NCBI RefSeq assembly: GCF_023856365.1
Contig: NC_064555.1
Coordinates: 12,737,754 to 12,801,753, forward strand
Length of the DNA: 64,000 nt
DNA from: Brienomyrus brachyistius
Lineage: Eukaryota; Chordata; Actinopteri; Osteoglossiformes; Mormyridae
Reading direction: 5' to 3'
Shown: positions 44,095 to 55,314 of the stretch, in pieces
Layout of the letters: each line of letters begins with the position of its first letter
Position numbering within the stretch: position 1 is the stretch's first letter
Notes under the pieces: model-generated
Databases searched by the model: none
The model's input: only the letters and a program-made list of their open reading frames with translations
What the model was told of the DNA's origin: nothing
Translations under genes and position numbers: made by a program

Positions 44095-44529
44095 CGGGCT
44101 AGAGCAACGCTAGGGCGTAAACAAGAAATTCGGCTGACTTTGTTTTGTTATTTATATGAATTTATTTCAGTGCATTAGTGTTTATGGTGAAATGGTAGTC
44201 TTTATCTGAAATTAAATATACGCCTCTTTTCCTTGATGTTAACTTGATCGCGAATAATTTCCTTCAAATGCTGATGTAGCACGAATACAGTATTATGAGT
44301 ATAATATTCCATTATAAATATAATGTTGCTACTTTCTGTTATTCTTTATATACTGTTAGTTTGCAGTTAGTATCAAAGTCAACATAGCATTGTACATACT
44401 ATAAACGTTAACATTGATATGCACATTACCGTGCCCTTCATCTTTTACCGTGACCAAAATACAGGTTTTACAAGGGACATATATTTTGTGGACCTCTTAT
44501 TGCAACTACATGTATTCATTAATTCATCC

Positions 44530-44885
44530 ACCCAATTTAGTCCACTTCTCCAGGTCACAGTGCTGAGCAGGTCAGACCAGACTCTGCTGGTCCACAGGTA
44601 TTGCCAAGCCAGTTGAGGAATATAATCCCTCCAGAGTGTCCTGGGTCTGCCCTGGGTTCAATGCCCAGGGAGATGTACCGACTTGCTCCCTGGGGAACTG
44701 ATGAAGTGGTATCCTTATAAGATGATCAAACGACCTCAGCTGGCTCCTCTCAATATGAGGGAGCAGGAGCTGCTTTTCAAAATCAAATGACAATTCCCAC
44801 CCCTGCCTTCTTCTCACCCGAGTGTCCAAAACACACACCCTGAAATCAGATGGCACATGTGCAAAGCTAATCATTGACCTTTGGC
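44530..44885 (-). mobile_element. non-LTR retrotransposon remnant
   Basis: The minus strand reads HIERSQLRSFDHLIRIPLHQ, then a Gly/Pro-poor linker and DTLEGLYSSTGLAIP. This resembles the C-terminal end of fish non-LTR reverse transcriptases, which read approximately 'ERSQLRWFGHVVRMP' followed by 'RW.DYIS.LA...LGIP'. The conserved positions are partly changed, so it is an old, dead copy. Confidence 0.6.
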
Positions 44886-46573
44886 ATAAGGTCTCTTATA
44901 CCAAGTGCATTTATAGGTATCTTCATGGCCGGGTGTTTATTACGTATAATCAATGCACACAAGTTCAGTACGCTTTCGCTGCTCGGATTTAGATCCAAGA
45001 TACGGTTCTTCCACATTATTCTACGTTACACCCCTCCAGACATGTGCAGCCACATCTTTCCCAACGTGTGGACTGGTGTCACCAAATACGATTGCGCAAG
45101 CCTAGTATCACATTCTCTTTTCTAAGAACCATTTCTTTGTTCATATATAACGAGTTTGTGACAAAAATGTTTGCCATACTTATTAAGTTTATAGACAACT
45201 GGGAGAGTTAACCTGTTTTGCACCAAACGTATTTGCGACGTAATAAGAGTGTTTGTACATCGTAAACAACGTTATGCATTCATTGCCACGGAAGCTAGTT
45301 GGACTGAGAGCCTTATTTTTAGGAATCGTCTTTGATCCGTTCAGGCCCAAATGGACAATTTCCTAGGGACCGTTAGCGAACTTTTCACACCCAACACCCA
45401 CTGCCGTTTAGCTTGGAAAGGGGCGATCTCACAGGCAACCATCTAAATGTTATAAAAAAGCAGAGAAAAGTGGGCATTGCCACGGCTGCGCATTTTCAAA
45501 TGGATTTTATATCTCCCAAGGCTGCAAGTGAAAGTTGACATTGTACCTGAATCCAATACAAATCGCCGAATACAACACTTTGCAATTGCAGAAGACTGCA
45601 CAAGTATACATTTGGGCATTTAAAAAGGTAGGTATGGTTATCCGTGAAAGCTAACAACCGAGATGCCAAGTGGACGTGTAAAGGATCCCGTAATTCTGTG
45701 GTCATGGAAAACATGTCATGATGGGAATAATTATATCGATGCACTATTTAAATTACGCGGCCGGCTACGCGGTTGATTATATTAATAGACATCAAGTATT
45801 TAATTGTCCGCTAACTAGCCTGCTAGCTTTATTGTGTTCGTTTTCTAAAGCACCTGACAGTTAACGACAGTAAAATTAGCTGACAGACACTGATAGTATT
45901 ATGAATAACTAATAAATAAATGTCTTCCTATCTCCTGCTTTTTGACAGTACAAATCTGTCCGGGTTTTTTTTTAATATTGGCCATGATACCGTATCGAAC
46001 CTTGTATGTGGGCCTTATTCGCTGATTAATCCGGGGCCTCGAGTGAATCACTAACCGCTGTTGAGGCCACTTGCGACTCTCAGACAACCTGACCAATATG
46101 AATCACTATTGCTTATGCTGGCTAGATCATGGAGCGAGTGACGAGACCACAACTTGTTAACCCCTTTGTAATGGCAGCGAAGTATTGGAACAAAATTATA
46201 TTTCGTTTTAATATTGTACATGTACTGCGTTATATTGTCGTTGGGTGTCATAACCTGGTTGTGTCACGCCGAAGCCGGTGATCAATGTGCAATTTAGTGC
46301 CTTATTAATACTCCAAAACTGTCAATTATTTTTCGTAGTAGTTGCTAAAATTTTAGTTTAGTGGAGTCGACATGATTTGTATTATGGCCAAAGTAGACGG
46401 AATCTACTTTTGAGTATCCTTAATACCAGGAGCGTCACTAGAGAATTATTGGGGGGGGCAAGACATTATTGGAGGGGTCTGATGGAATCCTCTAATTTAA
46501 TAATAGTTGATATTTTACAAAAAAAAAACATTGTATGAATGATAAAATGCAACTAAAGCACCATCATTTCTAG
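44886..46573. other. upstream region of the zbtb22 paralogue
   Basis: No exon was identified with confidence. The transcription start of the zbtb22-like gene should lie here, since the acceptor at 46573 implies an upstream untranslated exon. A CpG-containing patch near 45760-45780 is a weak candidate. Confidence 0.35.
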
Positions 46574-46578
46574 GTCCT

Positions 46579-47446
46579 ATGGATCAGAGCTGCAGTAGTA
46601 GTGGCTCTGGCACCTCCGCTGGCTCGGTGGTGGAGGTGAGCTTCCCCAGCGTGAGGACAGCTGTGTTGGACAGCCTGAACCGGCAGCGTGAGGAGGGCCG
46701 GCTGTGCGACCTGTCCATCCAGGTGCAGGGGCAGGTCTTCCGGGCCCATCGCTGCGTGATGGCTGCCTCATCGCCGTACTTTCATGACCAGGTCTGTGTC
46801 ACTGACTTTCAACCTTGTTAGCGCTAAGATGTGCATCCTGTTAGTAACAGTGATAGCTAATATTCTGAGGAGGAGAATATTCAATAAGAAGCCCTCCACA
46901 GCTATATGAACTATCAATTTTCGTCATTTACTTAACCTTCTGCATAAGTGGTGTGTGAGAGGGAGGGATCTGGCAAGTAATCACAAGCCGTCATAACTAT
47001 TAGACTAGAAAATTCTTCGCTGCATTGGTGTTGACAGATTTCCTTTTCGTTAGAACAATAGTGTGTGAAAATGACTCCATTTGTAATATTCTGCCTTTCA
47101 GAGATTTTACAGTAATATCCATATCCACCAGTAAGATGCTCTACAAATTGGCTTCTGATAGAGGAAATAATGACCAATGCTCACATGGGAAGCAGCATGT
47201 GGGTCAGCAGGCTAAACTTCTGGGCCTGTGATTGCCCATTTAAGCCCGAAGAGAGGCAGTTATTATAGCTGCAAAGGGGGGACCAACTCGGTATTGATGC
47301 CTAGGGATTTAGAATGGAGTGTCATAAGAGTTCCTGCAGGTGTAATGGACAGGTGTCCCAATACTTTTGTCAATATAGTTTATGTATTTGTGTGTCTTGG
47401 AGAGCAAGACGGGGCAGGTGAAAAGAGAATTTCAAATATACGAATG

Positions 47447-47478
<32 letters not shown>

Positions 47479-49878
47479 GCTATTGAATAAACACCTGTGA
47501 TGTAGAATGTGAAAAAAACATGACTGAATAAAACGTGTTTATGCCCAACTATAGGTGCTGCTGAAAAACGTGACGACCGTCTCCCTGCCCTCAGTCATGG
47601 ACCCCCTGGTCTTTGAAAGCGTCCTGAGCTCTGCCTACACGGGCCACCTGAGCATTGTGCGCGACGACATCGTCAACTACGTCACCGTGGCCAGCTTCCT
47701 GCAGATGTGGCACATCGTGGACAAGTGCACAGAAATCCTAAAGAGGCCCCGGGCACTAGGGGGCGCTCAGAGTCACGGCGGCAACACTCATAATGCCCCA
47801 TCCAGGCAGCAGTCCCCCAGCAGCACTGACTGCCTCTACACTGAGAGGGAGCGTGAGAGGGAGAGGCAGCGGGGTGTGGAGGCCAAGGAGAGAGAGACTA
47901 GGGACCGGGGGCAGGTTGGTCCTGCCACACTTGAGAAGAGGCCACCTTGTCCAGACCAAGGCTCTCTGCCACCCTTGGCAAGCTGGAGGCATCCTCAGCA
48001 GTTCTCCAGGTGGAACCGACCTCGGCCGGCAGCTCAGGTTCTGCCTCCACAGTCATCTGCTGACTCTCAGCTTGACCCCAATCCAAGCGTGGAGAGTGAC
48101 TACTCCAGCTGCGAAGAGCTCTGGATGTCGGCGAACAGCAAAGCCAGCCCTCGGGGTTATGACGGCGGCAGCGCTTTCAGAGCCGCTTTTGACAACGTTA
48201 ACAGCAGGCCTGGTGCACACGCTGTGCTCGGCTACATCAGCGACGCCGGCAGGCTGAGGCCGAGGGCCCGACCCAAGGGGACGCAGCAGAGCTGCTCCGT
48301 GGAGGATTTCCAGAAATTCGGGGGAAGAGGGGTGGAGAGACGTGGTGTGGATGGTGCACAGGGCTTTGGGGAGGTAGATGGAGATCTTCAAGGAAAGAAG
48401 AATGGAGAGAGAGGAACAGAACCAGATGAAGGGATGGGAGAAGTTGTGGAGGAGGGAGAGGAGGAGGAGATGGATGGAGCAGAGAGAACAGGACAGTCTG
48501 GTAAGTGGAAATCTGATTTTATGATTATTTAAAAAAATCTTTTCTAAAATGATGAACCAAAATTAACTTAATCTTTAATGTTTAAAGAGTGAAAATCGCT
48601 CAGTCCTGATTAATTGATAATATTGAAGCAGATGTTTAGCTCGCTTTTCATCATAATGTATGAGCTTTGTTTCATCAAAGCACATTTTGTTCCTCCTTTT
48701 CTGCTTGTGTAACAGCAGACTACCCCACAAGTGTGTACCAGGGAGAAGAGGGAGAGCAACTGGATAAAGGAGACAATCCTGAGGCTGCGTCCAAGGATGG
48801 GGGGGAGCTTGAGAAGGAGTCAGACGTCAGCTCCCTTCGTGGTGTTGAAAGCAACGGTGCAGGCCCTGGTCCTGCTTGTCCAGGACCTGCTCCTCCTGCT
48901 CGCATGCAGTGGCAGGCAAGTCCCTGGTTGCAGCAGGGTAGCAGGCCAATGGAGGGAGAGGAGGATTATAGAAGAGAGGAGGAGGAAGATGAGGAAGAAG
49001 AGGAAGAGGTTGATTTTGGGCGTTTTGCAGATGAAGGCAGCGTGCCCTTTGGTGGGGACACTTATGATGAAATTGAAGATGGAACCGGACAGGTTTCCCA
49101 GAGGCCATTAGTGCCTGCATCCCCTTCTGATGACAACGAATATCACTTGGGGCCCCCGGAGTTAGGTTGGCCCCCTCTGAACATCACCACCCAGGGCCAA
49201 GGAGGTGCAACTGCTCCTGGGAATAGCCGCCACATCCCTCCTTCCTCTGCTCCGTTTCCCCCTTCCTCCTCTCCTCCCATCCCATCCTCCTCCTCCTCTT
49301 CCTCCTCCCTTTCCATTGCAGGCACCTCCTACTCAGGCAAGGTACATTTCTGTCACTGCGGCAAGGCCTACACGCTGAAGAGCATGCGCGACCGGCACGT
49401 CAAGATGCAGCACCTGAACCTGCGTCCTTTCGCCTGCCCTGTATGCGCCAAGACCTTCAAGATGAAGCATCACCTCACCAAGCACCTCAAAACTCATGGT
49501 GGCCTGAGGCCCTACGAATGTGGACTCTGTGGAAAGAAGGTAATCTGGAGGGACAGCTTCCTACGTCACCAGGCGCGCTGCGAGAGGCTAGCCGCGGCCG
49601 GCATGCCCCCCAGCTATGACGGCAGCACCGGCGTTAGCAACTTAAACGCGACTGACATCGACGAAGGCTACAGCTACAATTTTGATGAAGGGGAGGGCTT
49701 CTTGTCAGAGGGCAGCCAGGTGAAGGTGGAGGAGTCCGATTTTCAGGGGGAGGCGGGGACTGCAATTGGCGGTTTGCTGGGGGGTGTGTCCTCGGATGGG
49801 GCGGAGTTGACGGCTCAGTCTAGGACGTTAATGAGTGGCCAGGAATTAAAAGAGGAAGAATCAGAGAGGTACAGCTGA
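46579..49878 (+). CDS. zbtb22-like: ZBTB22-like BTB zinc-finger protein, inverted diverged paralogue
   Basis: Exons are 46579-46791, 47555-48500 and 48716 or 48719 to 49878, giving 772 residues (773 with the earlier acceptor). The BTB first half is identical in protein to the zbtb22 copy at 36631-36404 from the GSVVEVSFPSV segment to AHRCV. The second half (VLLKNVTTVSLPSVMDPL ... LQMWHIVDKCTEIL) differs at roughly a quarter of positions. The middle is acidic and low-complexity and keeps only traces such as RQQSPSSTD. Three zinc fingers lie at about 596-680: CHCGKAYTLKSMRDRH, CPVCAKTFKMKHHLTKH and CGLCGKKVIWRDSFLRH. Finger 1 has one residue inserted between its histidines (HVKMQH). The C-terminal tail does not resemble that of the other copy. 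The coding frame is intact, so it is probably a functional, subfunctionalised gene. Confidence 0.9.
47321..47440. repeat. DNA-transposon-type terminal fragment plus SINE tail
   Basis: 'gtgtcccaatacttttgtca' with the preceding 'gttcctgcaggtgtaatgg' is a frequent fish transposon end. It is followed by 'tcttggagagcaagacgggg', related to the fragment at 3830-3870. It lies in an intron of the zbtb22-like gene. Confidence 0.5.
47448..47479. repeat. (ATT)n microsatellite
   Basis: About ten ATT repeats lie 75 bases before the acceptor of the second coding exon of the zbtb22-like gene. Confidence 0.85.
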
Positions 49879-51828
49879 TTAAAAATCGGAGGAGAGATTC
49901 TGGCGTCTAAAAAAATATCCAAAGTTCTCCAGTTGAGTTTCTGATTTAACCCTTAGGGTTATAAAATGCTTGCACCAGGAGGTGATCTGCATAGCATAAA
50001 TTGAAACATGACACCCCTTATGCAGCTGGATCATTCTAAAGCCATTCGGGTCGGGTTCTGTATTCATGGCTCCGGCCATGAGACCCCTCATGAGATTTGA
50101 GCCTGCAAGGTTTGGTGATTTGCCCAGTGCCTCAACCACTAAGTGAACATCCCTCAGTGCCTCTTCTGATTGGAGTCTGTCCACATTAGGAACAATTTCG
50201 GGGAAGTAAATATGAGTTTGTTAAATGTTAGAATGTCGAACTGTCAGTCTGTTTTTAGCTTATTGTGCATAGGTTCTTTGTATTAATTGAATTCGTTGAA
50301 TAATTGTGAAACCATGGTTTATGTGTGTGTTTGTTTTTATGTTATTTTATGCTGGAATGTTATATAATTTTATCGTGAAGCCATTTTTTCTGTGAAGCCC
50401 GAAGTGAAAGGCGTAAATATGGCTTGAGACATGGCTTGACATATTCACACATGTTCTGACTTGATTAGGGCTCTGACCCAGTACATTTCATACTGGGATT
50501 TTTGGGCAAAGGCCAGGAATACTGCACATTTTATGGTGTTACTTGTGGGGTTGTACCCATTGAGCGAGTAAGCAGTAGATCTTTCCCTGTATCTCTGCAC
50601 TGGTGTCATGGCTCTGTGCCTCTTCAGCTTCTTGATAGAGTAGATTATTTTTTTGTTTGCATGTTTCTGTGACTTTGACCGCACAAACATTTCTGGCGTT
50701 GAGGAGGGCATTAATACTATGAAGTCACTGGAGTGTATATCAAACAGCAGCTCACTGACGGTATACATTTAACTAATAAAATTTGCTAACATTTTCCAAG
50801 GTTTCATTGTGATTTAAATTGGTTGCTTTACTTATGATTTGGATTTCGTTTTAAAATGTGGAGTCATGTGAGTAATATTTGCTAGTTACCAAAGATGTGA
50901 AAAACCAAAAAAAAAAATATATCAATTTTTTTAAACCTGGTATCTGATTGTACATTTATTCTTACTACAAAATGTATTGCTGTTGATAAGATCCCAGTGT
51001 TGTGAAGTTGCAGATACACGTTGTATCAGGTGATGAAGTCAAAAACACTCCATGTAAAACAGGGGGCAGTTTGAACAATTGGTCTATCATCAGATATCTG
51101 TATATGAAGCTGTTAAGACCTCAGAAGTAATTTGGAATATGGAAGAAAACCTCTCAAAAGTGATCAAACGTTAAGCTTTTTGCATGCATAATGCCGTTTG
51201 ATAATCGCTGTCAGATTATTCTTTTTCAAGCTAAGCACTGACAAATTGCATTTTTTACTAGGGTTTTTAAGTGTGTGATTGTATATGTTCCTAGGTGCAA
51301 TTGCTGATACAATATTCAAATTATATTTGTAGTCACAGAACACTTGTAATTTGTGTTGAGAATTATACTATTTAACAATGACCATACTTTGTAATTGTGT
51401 ATGGTTTCATTGAGAGTTTTTTTAAATAGTAAATTCTCCTTTTTGGAACTTTATGAAAATTTGTATCTTTTTAAATTGAATGAGCTCCTCTATATCAAAA
51501 AATGAACAAATAATCTCTTTTATGAATTAAGGTACCACATCTCCTCCTTATATTTAGCATGGACAACTTTTTTATTATGACGTGTAAAATATACAAATAT
51601 CTTTTTCATATTTTAGCAGCATATTCCAGTTTCTTATGGCACTCTATTATACTCTGTGATACTTGCATTTCTTTACTTTGTACAAACATTAAACATGTTT
51701 AAAATGTTACATGTATAATAATATTCTATTCCTGTTAAAGTGAACTTTATTAAAACAAAAAGTTTGGCCATGACTTTTTAATATAAATGTTTCTAGAAGC
51801 AGTGACTGGATTCTGCTGGATTGCATCA

Positions 51829-51831
<3 letters not shown>

Positions 51832-51862
<31 letters not shown>
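51832..51862. repeat. poly(C) run of 31 bases
   Basis: An uninterrupted C run (G run on the minus strand) is followed by gcgggg. Such a tract can form i-motif/G-quadruplex structures and is difficult to sequence, so its length may be inexact. Confidence 0.85.
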
Positions 51863-51863
<1 letters not shown>

Positions 51864-52227
51864 CGGGGACATGGGTGTTTTTTGCGACAGTACAGTGCTC
51901 AGGTAATGACCATTCCTTGTGCTGCGTATGAACACAGCTGGAAACTTCGCTAAAATGTCTATTTAATTTCTTCAGAATTTGCCTGTGTGAACCCGCCGTC
52001 TATTAGAACACTATACAAGTGTTTTCATAACTACCAATGGCTTTGATTCCACTTTAAGGTTGAGTCTTATGTCAACTGTAGGTTTTATGTTGTAGATTTG
52101 GATGTTGATCTACATTTACATTATTTGTTGTAGTTGTAGTAATAGTTGCCATTTGTAAGATATAAAAATTAAGAATATTTAATATATGCTGTGCAGATGT
52201 GTATATACTGATCTGTGATGTGTGTGT

Positions 52228-52259
<32 letters not shown>

Positions 52260-52266
52260 GAAATGC

Positions 52267-52272
52267 AATAAA
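52267..52272 (+). terminator. candidate polyadenylation signal of the zbtb22-like gene
   Basis: AATAAA directly follows a 30-base T run and precedes 'gttttttatttcccag'. It lies 2.4 kb after the stop codon. Confidence 0.45.
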
Positions 52273-52300
52273 GTTTTTTATTTCCCAGACTTGCTAACAT

Positions 52301-54359
52301 CTGATTATTTCCTCAGTCTGGATTTTTTTTTTGTTACTGAGCTTTTGTAGTCTGTATTTGCATGAAAGTTACAGGACGGCTAACGCCAATATGACTGGAA
52401 AAGACGGCGTGAACAAACGAAATAATGCCGATATCTGATCTTTGTCACACTGTGAAATCTGTCTTGAGGCAACGATTAAGTAACTTAACATCCAAGGTTC
52501 CTTTTAAGGTGAATATAAGAGTGACATCTAGTGGTCATATAAAGAGAACATCCTTATTATATTTCTCCACAGTGCCGAAACGTTCAGCAGCCTGACACAG
52601 ACATTTTAGAAGCTGTTTTGCTAAGCATATGCAGTGCGGAAACAATACAATCTCATTCCTTCATGAATAATTCTTAATTTCACCTTTTTATTTCGAATGC
52701 CCCTTAAATCCTCATTGTACATAACATATACTACTTGATATTTTTCCTTCCGCCCATTTTTCACGTGACCCCAGAAATCATGGGGGTGCAGGACAAGCAC
52801 ACATTAAATCAGAAGTTTTCATCAGAATAAAGCATCATCAATGCATGTCATGTGCATAGCCTGTAACTATGCGTTGTAATTTAACTTTTCAGAAATAGTT
52901 TTTATTTGTAATAAGGCCTGGCTTGTATAATCCAAACGTAAAGGGTACCATTCCTTATTATACATGAGCTGCTGTCTCACGTACTATTTCATTTCATGTC
53001 TTTCAACATTTAAAAATGTCTCTTTTGAATTTTAACGAAATTGTATTTGCGCTGCATCTTACTTTTGTGAATTGCACCGTACTAAATAAAGTCATTAGTA
53101 ATTAATTTACTGTCAGAATTGATTTTCATTTTGCCGTTGTTAATAGTAATAATACGATCTGCCAGCACATTACAGATGCAGCGCCATCGGGTTCTCCATC
53201 CCATACATGGTCACAGAAGATCTCTCGTGTCTCTGCTTATTTCAACACTTCACTGGTAAGTTACCTTCATTGCACTAAATTGCTTAGGTGATGTATTTTT
53301 GCAGATTTATATTTTACAGAAACAGTTCCATTCTTTGCTCAAGGGTACCACTGAAACACCTCCGGCTCAACTGGAGATTACAAGTTCAATACTCTAATCA
53401 CTATACTACACCATGCCATCCGTGGTGTACCCCTTCCCGCGCCCTAACCATGTCCAGGACAAGCATTTTGCAGATGGATGGATGGATGGATGAATGGATG
53501 GATGGATGGATGGGTTAATACTACATTATGTCCATTCTTATTTCACTTCCTACATCAGTTGCAAAAAAATGCTGTCTGCAACAAAGCTGTATGTAGATTT
53601 TTGGGCTGAAAGCTGAATCCGAAACACAAGCAGCTAGTCGTATTGCTCCTGTAACAATAGCAGAATGGAGGGCAGCAGTGGTGTAGGTGAAGCCTTTCGT
53701 TGGGTCAGACTATTGGAACGTGGGTAAAATGAGCTCGTATAGAAATGGGAGTAGACCATAAGGTCTTATTGCTTGCCTTCAATGGAAGCATGCATTTAAA
53801 GTATAAAAAAAACACTTCAGGGTTAGAATACGCGCATACGTGGAAAGTGGGTGATGAGGTAATTAGGCTGATATTCGGAAGTGGGGGCATTTATGCTTCA
53901 CTTAGAGTCCGATAAATTAAATTAGAGCACATCTCGTTTTTAGCAATAGTATGTTTAACAATTGTTTTACCACTTGAGACATCTTGTTCATATTCGTTTA
54001 GGGCCAGGTTTGCTGATTTTAAGTAACTAGGTATAGATTTGATAATAGTATTCATTTCAAAAATAATACACCGGAACTACTACTCGGTTTCACACCTGCA
54101 TATATCTCATAGAATCCGTAATTTGTGCATCTTGGCTAAATGAACATCGGATTAAAACGTCTGTCCCATGATGGTGTTCTTGTTGTCATACTTTCTTTTA
54201 AATTTCCACTTGAAATCTTTCGTAATTCCGCATATTTAGACTCCCGATTATTCGATTTTAGCCCAAGGCGCAGTTTCCACGGAGTAACAGACAATAGTAC
54301 GTATTTTTTCCACCTCCCTTCTTACTGTAGACCGAGATCAGTAAGAAGGATGTGAGGAA
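52301..54359. other. intergenic region before phf1
   Basis: No exons are recognised. It contains a decayed repeat with a (GATG)n run at about 53475-53513 and a second 'aataaagtc' at about 53085. The right-hand end becomes GC-richer as it approaches the phf1 promoter. Confidence 0.45.
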
Positions 54360-54771
54360 CACCTCGCCCACTTCCCCGTCCCCGTCCCCCCTGTCTCCCT
54401 CTCTATCTCTCAGTGTTTTATGTCTGCGTCACAACAAGTCACTCGGTCGGCAGCCAGAGGCGAGGATGATGGCGTCTCTCTCGGCTTGACTCTAAGGCAA
54501 ACAGGCTCGTTTTACGGTCCGGAGGAGCGAGAATTAGAGAGGGGGGGGGAACAGACGGGAGCATGACGGAACGACGCCCTGCAAGGCAGACAGACGGAGC
54601 GACTGACGGACAGACGCAGCGGCGCTGACGGGCTGATTGACGCGCTGCTCGGCACAGGCGCTGGCATACAGTGACCGAGACCGAAAACAGTGGGAAAATA
54701 CATCTGGATGTTAATCTTATACCGTTACTTTGCTTCTATTTCACGAGACTGAGAGGAGTTCGACTTTTCAG
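54360..54771 (+). promoter_or_regulatory. phf1: phf1 promoter and untranslated exon 1 with short uORFs
   Basis: A GC-rich, CpG-containing patch ends in an exon whose donor follows 'cgacttttcag' at 54771. Within the probable transcript there are two short upstream ORFs, 54466-54489 (MMASLSA) and 54563-54628 (22 codons including stop). Neither is in frame with phf1. The next acceptor is at 55313, just before the phf1 start codon. Confidence 0.55.
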
Positions 54772-55314
54772 GTACCGCTTTCTGAAAATGCACGGGTATC
54801 TTTTTTTGCAGAGATTTATCAATTTGTTTATTAATCTGTAATCTTTTCAGTTTGTGGTTTGTGGCATAGTTTACCGACATTTCTAATCAGCTCTGCCACG
54901 AGCTTTGCAATTGATCCAATTAGTTTTTAATTAGTTTCATATTACGGAATTTTCCTGCAGATGTTCCTCATGCAGTCTCGCAGCAACATGTTTCAAATAA
55001 AGTAAACTATATTGCAAACTTGACCATACAATAATGAGCTAGTACGTGCCGTCAGGTAAATTGGCACCTATTAAGTGTCTTCTTCGTATCCATGGACAGC
55101 CCGACAGCATGACTTAACCCTTTGCCCCTTGTCTCTAAGTCAGATGCGTATTCATATTCTGGGTTTGTCACCCCTTTGGTCTGTCGTCAGAAACTCCCTT
55201 ATCGATCTGTGTGTGATCCTGCCCCTCTGAAGTAGTTCTTAAATCCCGTTTTGAGTCCTCACGTTGGTAACTGTGTCTCTTCACTTATCTTTGGACCGCT
55301 TTGTTTTTTTTAGG

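Larger units (their letters stand above)
49879..52300 (+). other. 3' UTR region of the zbtb22-like gene
   Basis: AT-rich DNA without recognisable exons runs to a polyadenylation signal at 52267. It contains a 31-base C run (51832-51862) and a T run (52229-52258). A UTR of about 2.4 kb is plausible for this gene family but not proved. Confidence 0.45.

Noticed and set aside
49879..50184. 101-codon open frame on the minus strand
   Set aside because: It lies in the 3' UTR of the zbtb22-like gene and shows no domain. The sequence looks like a decayed repeat.
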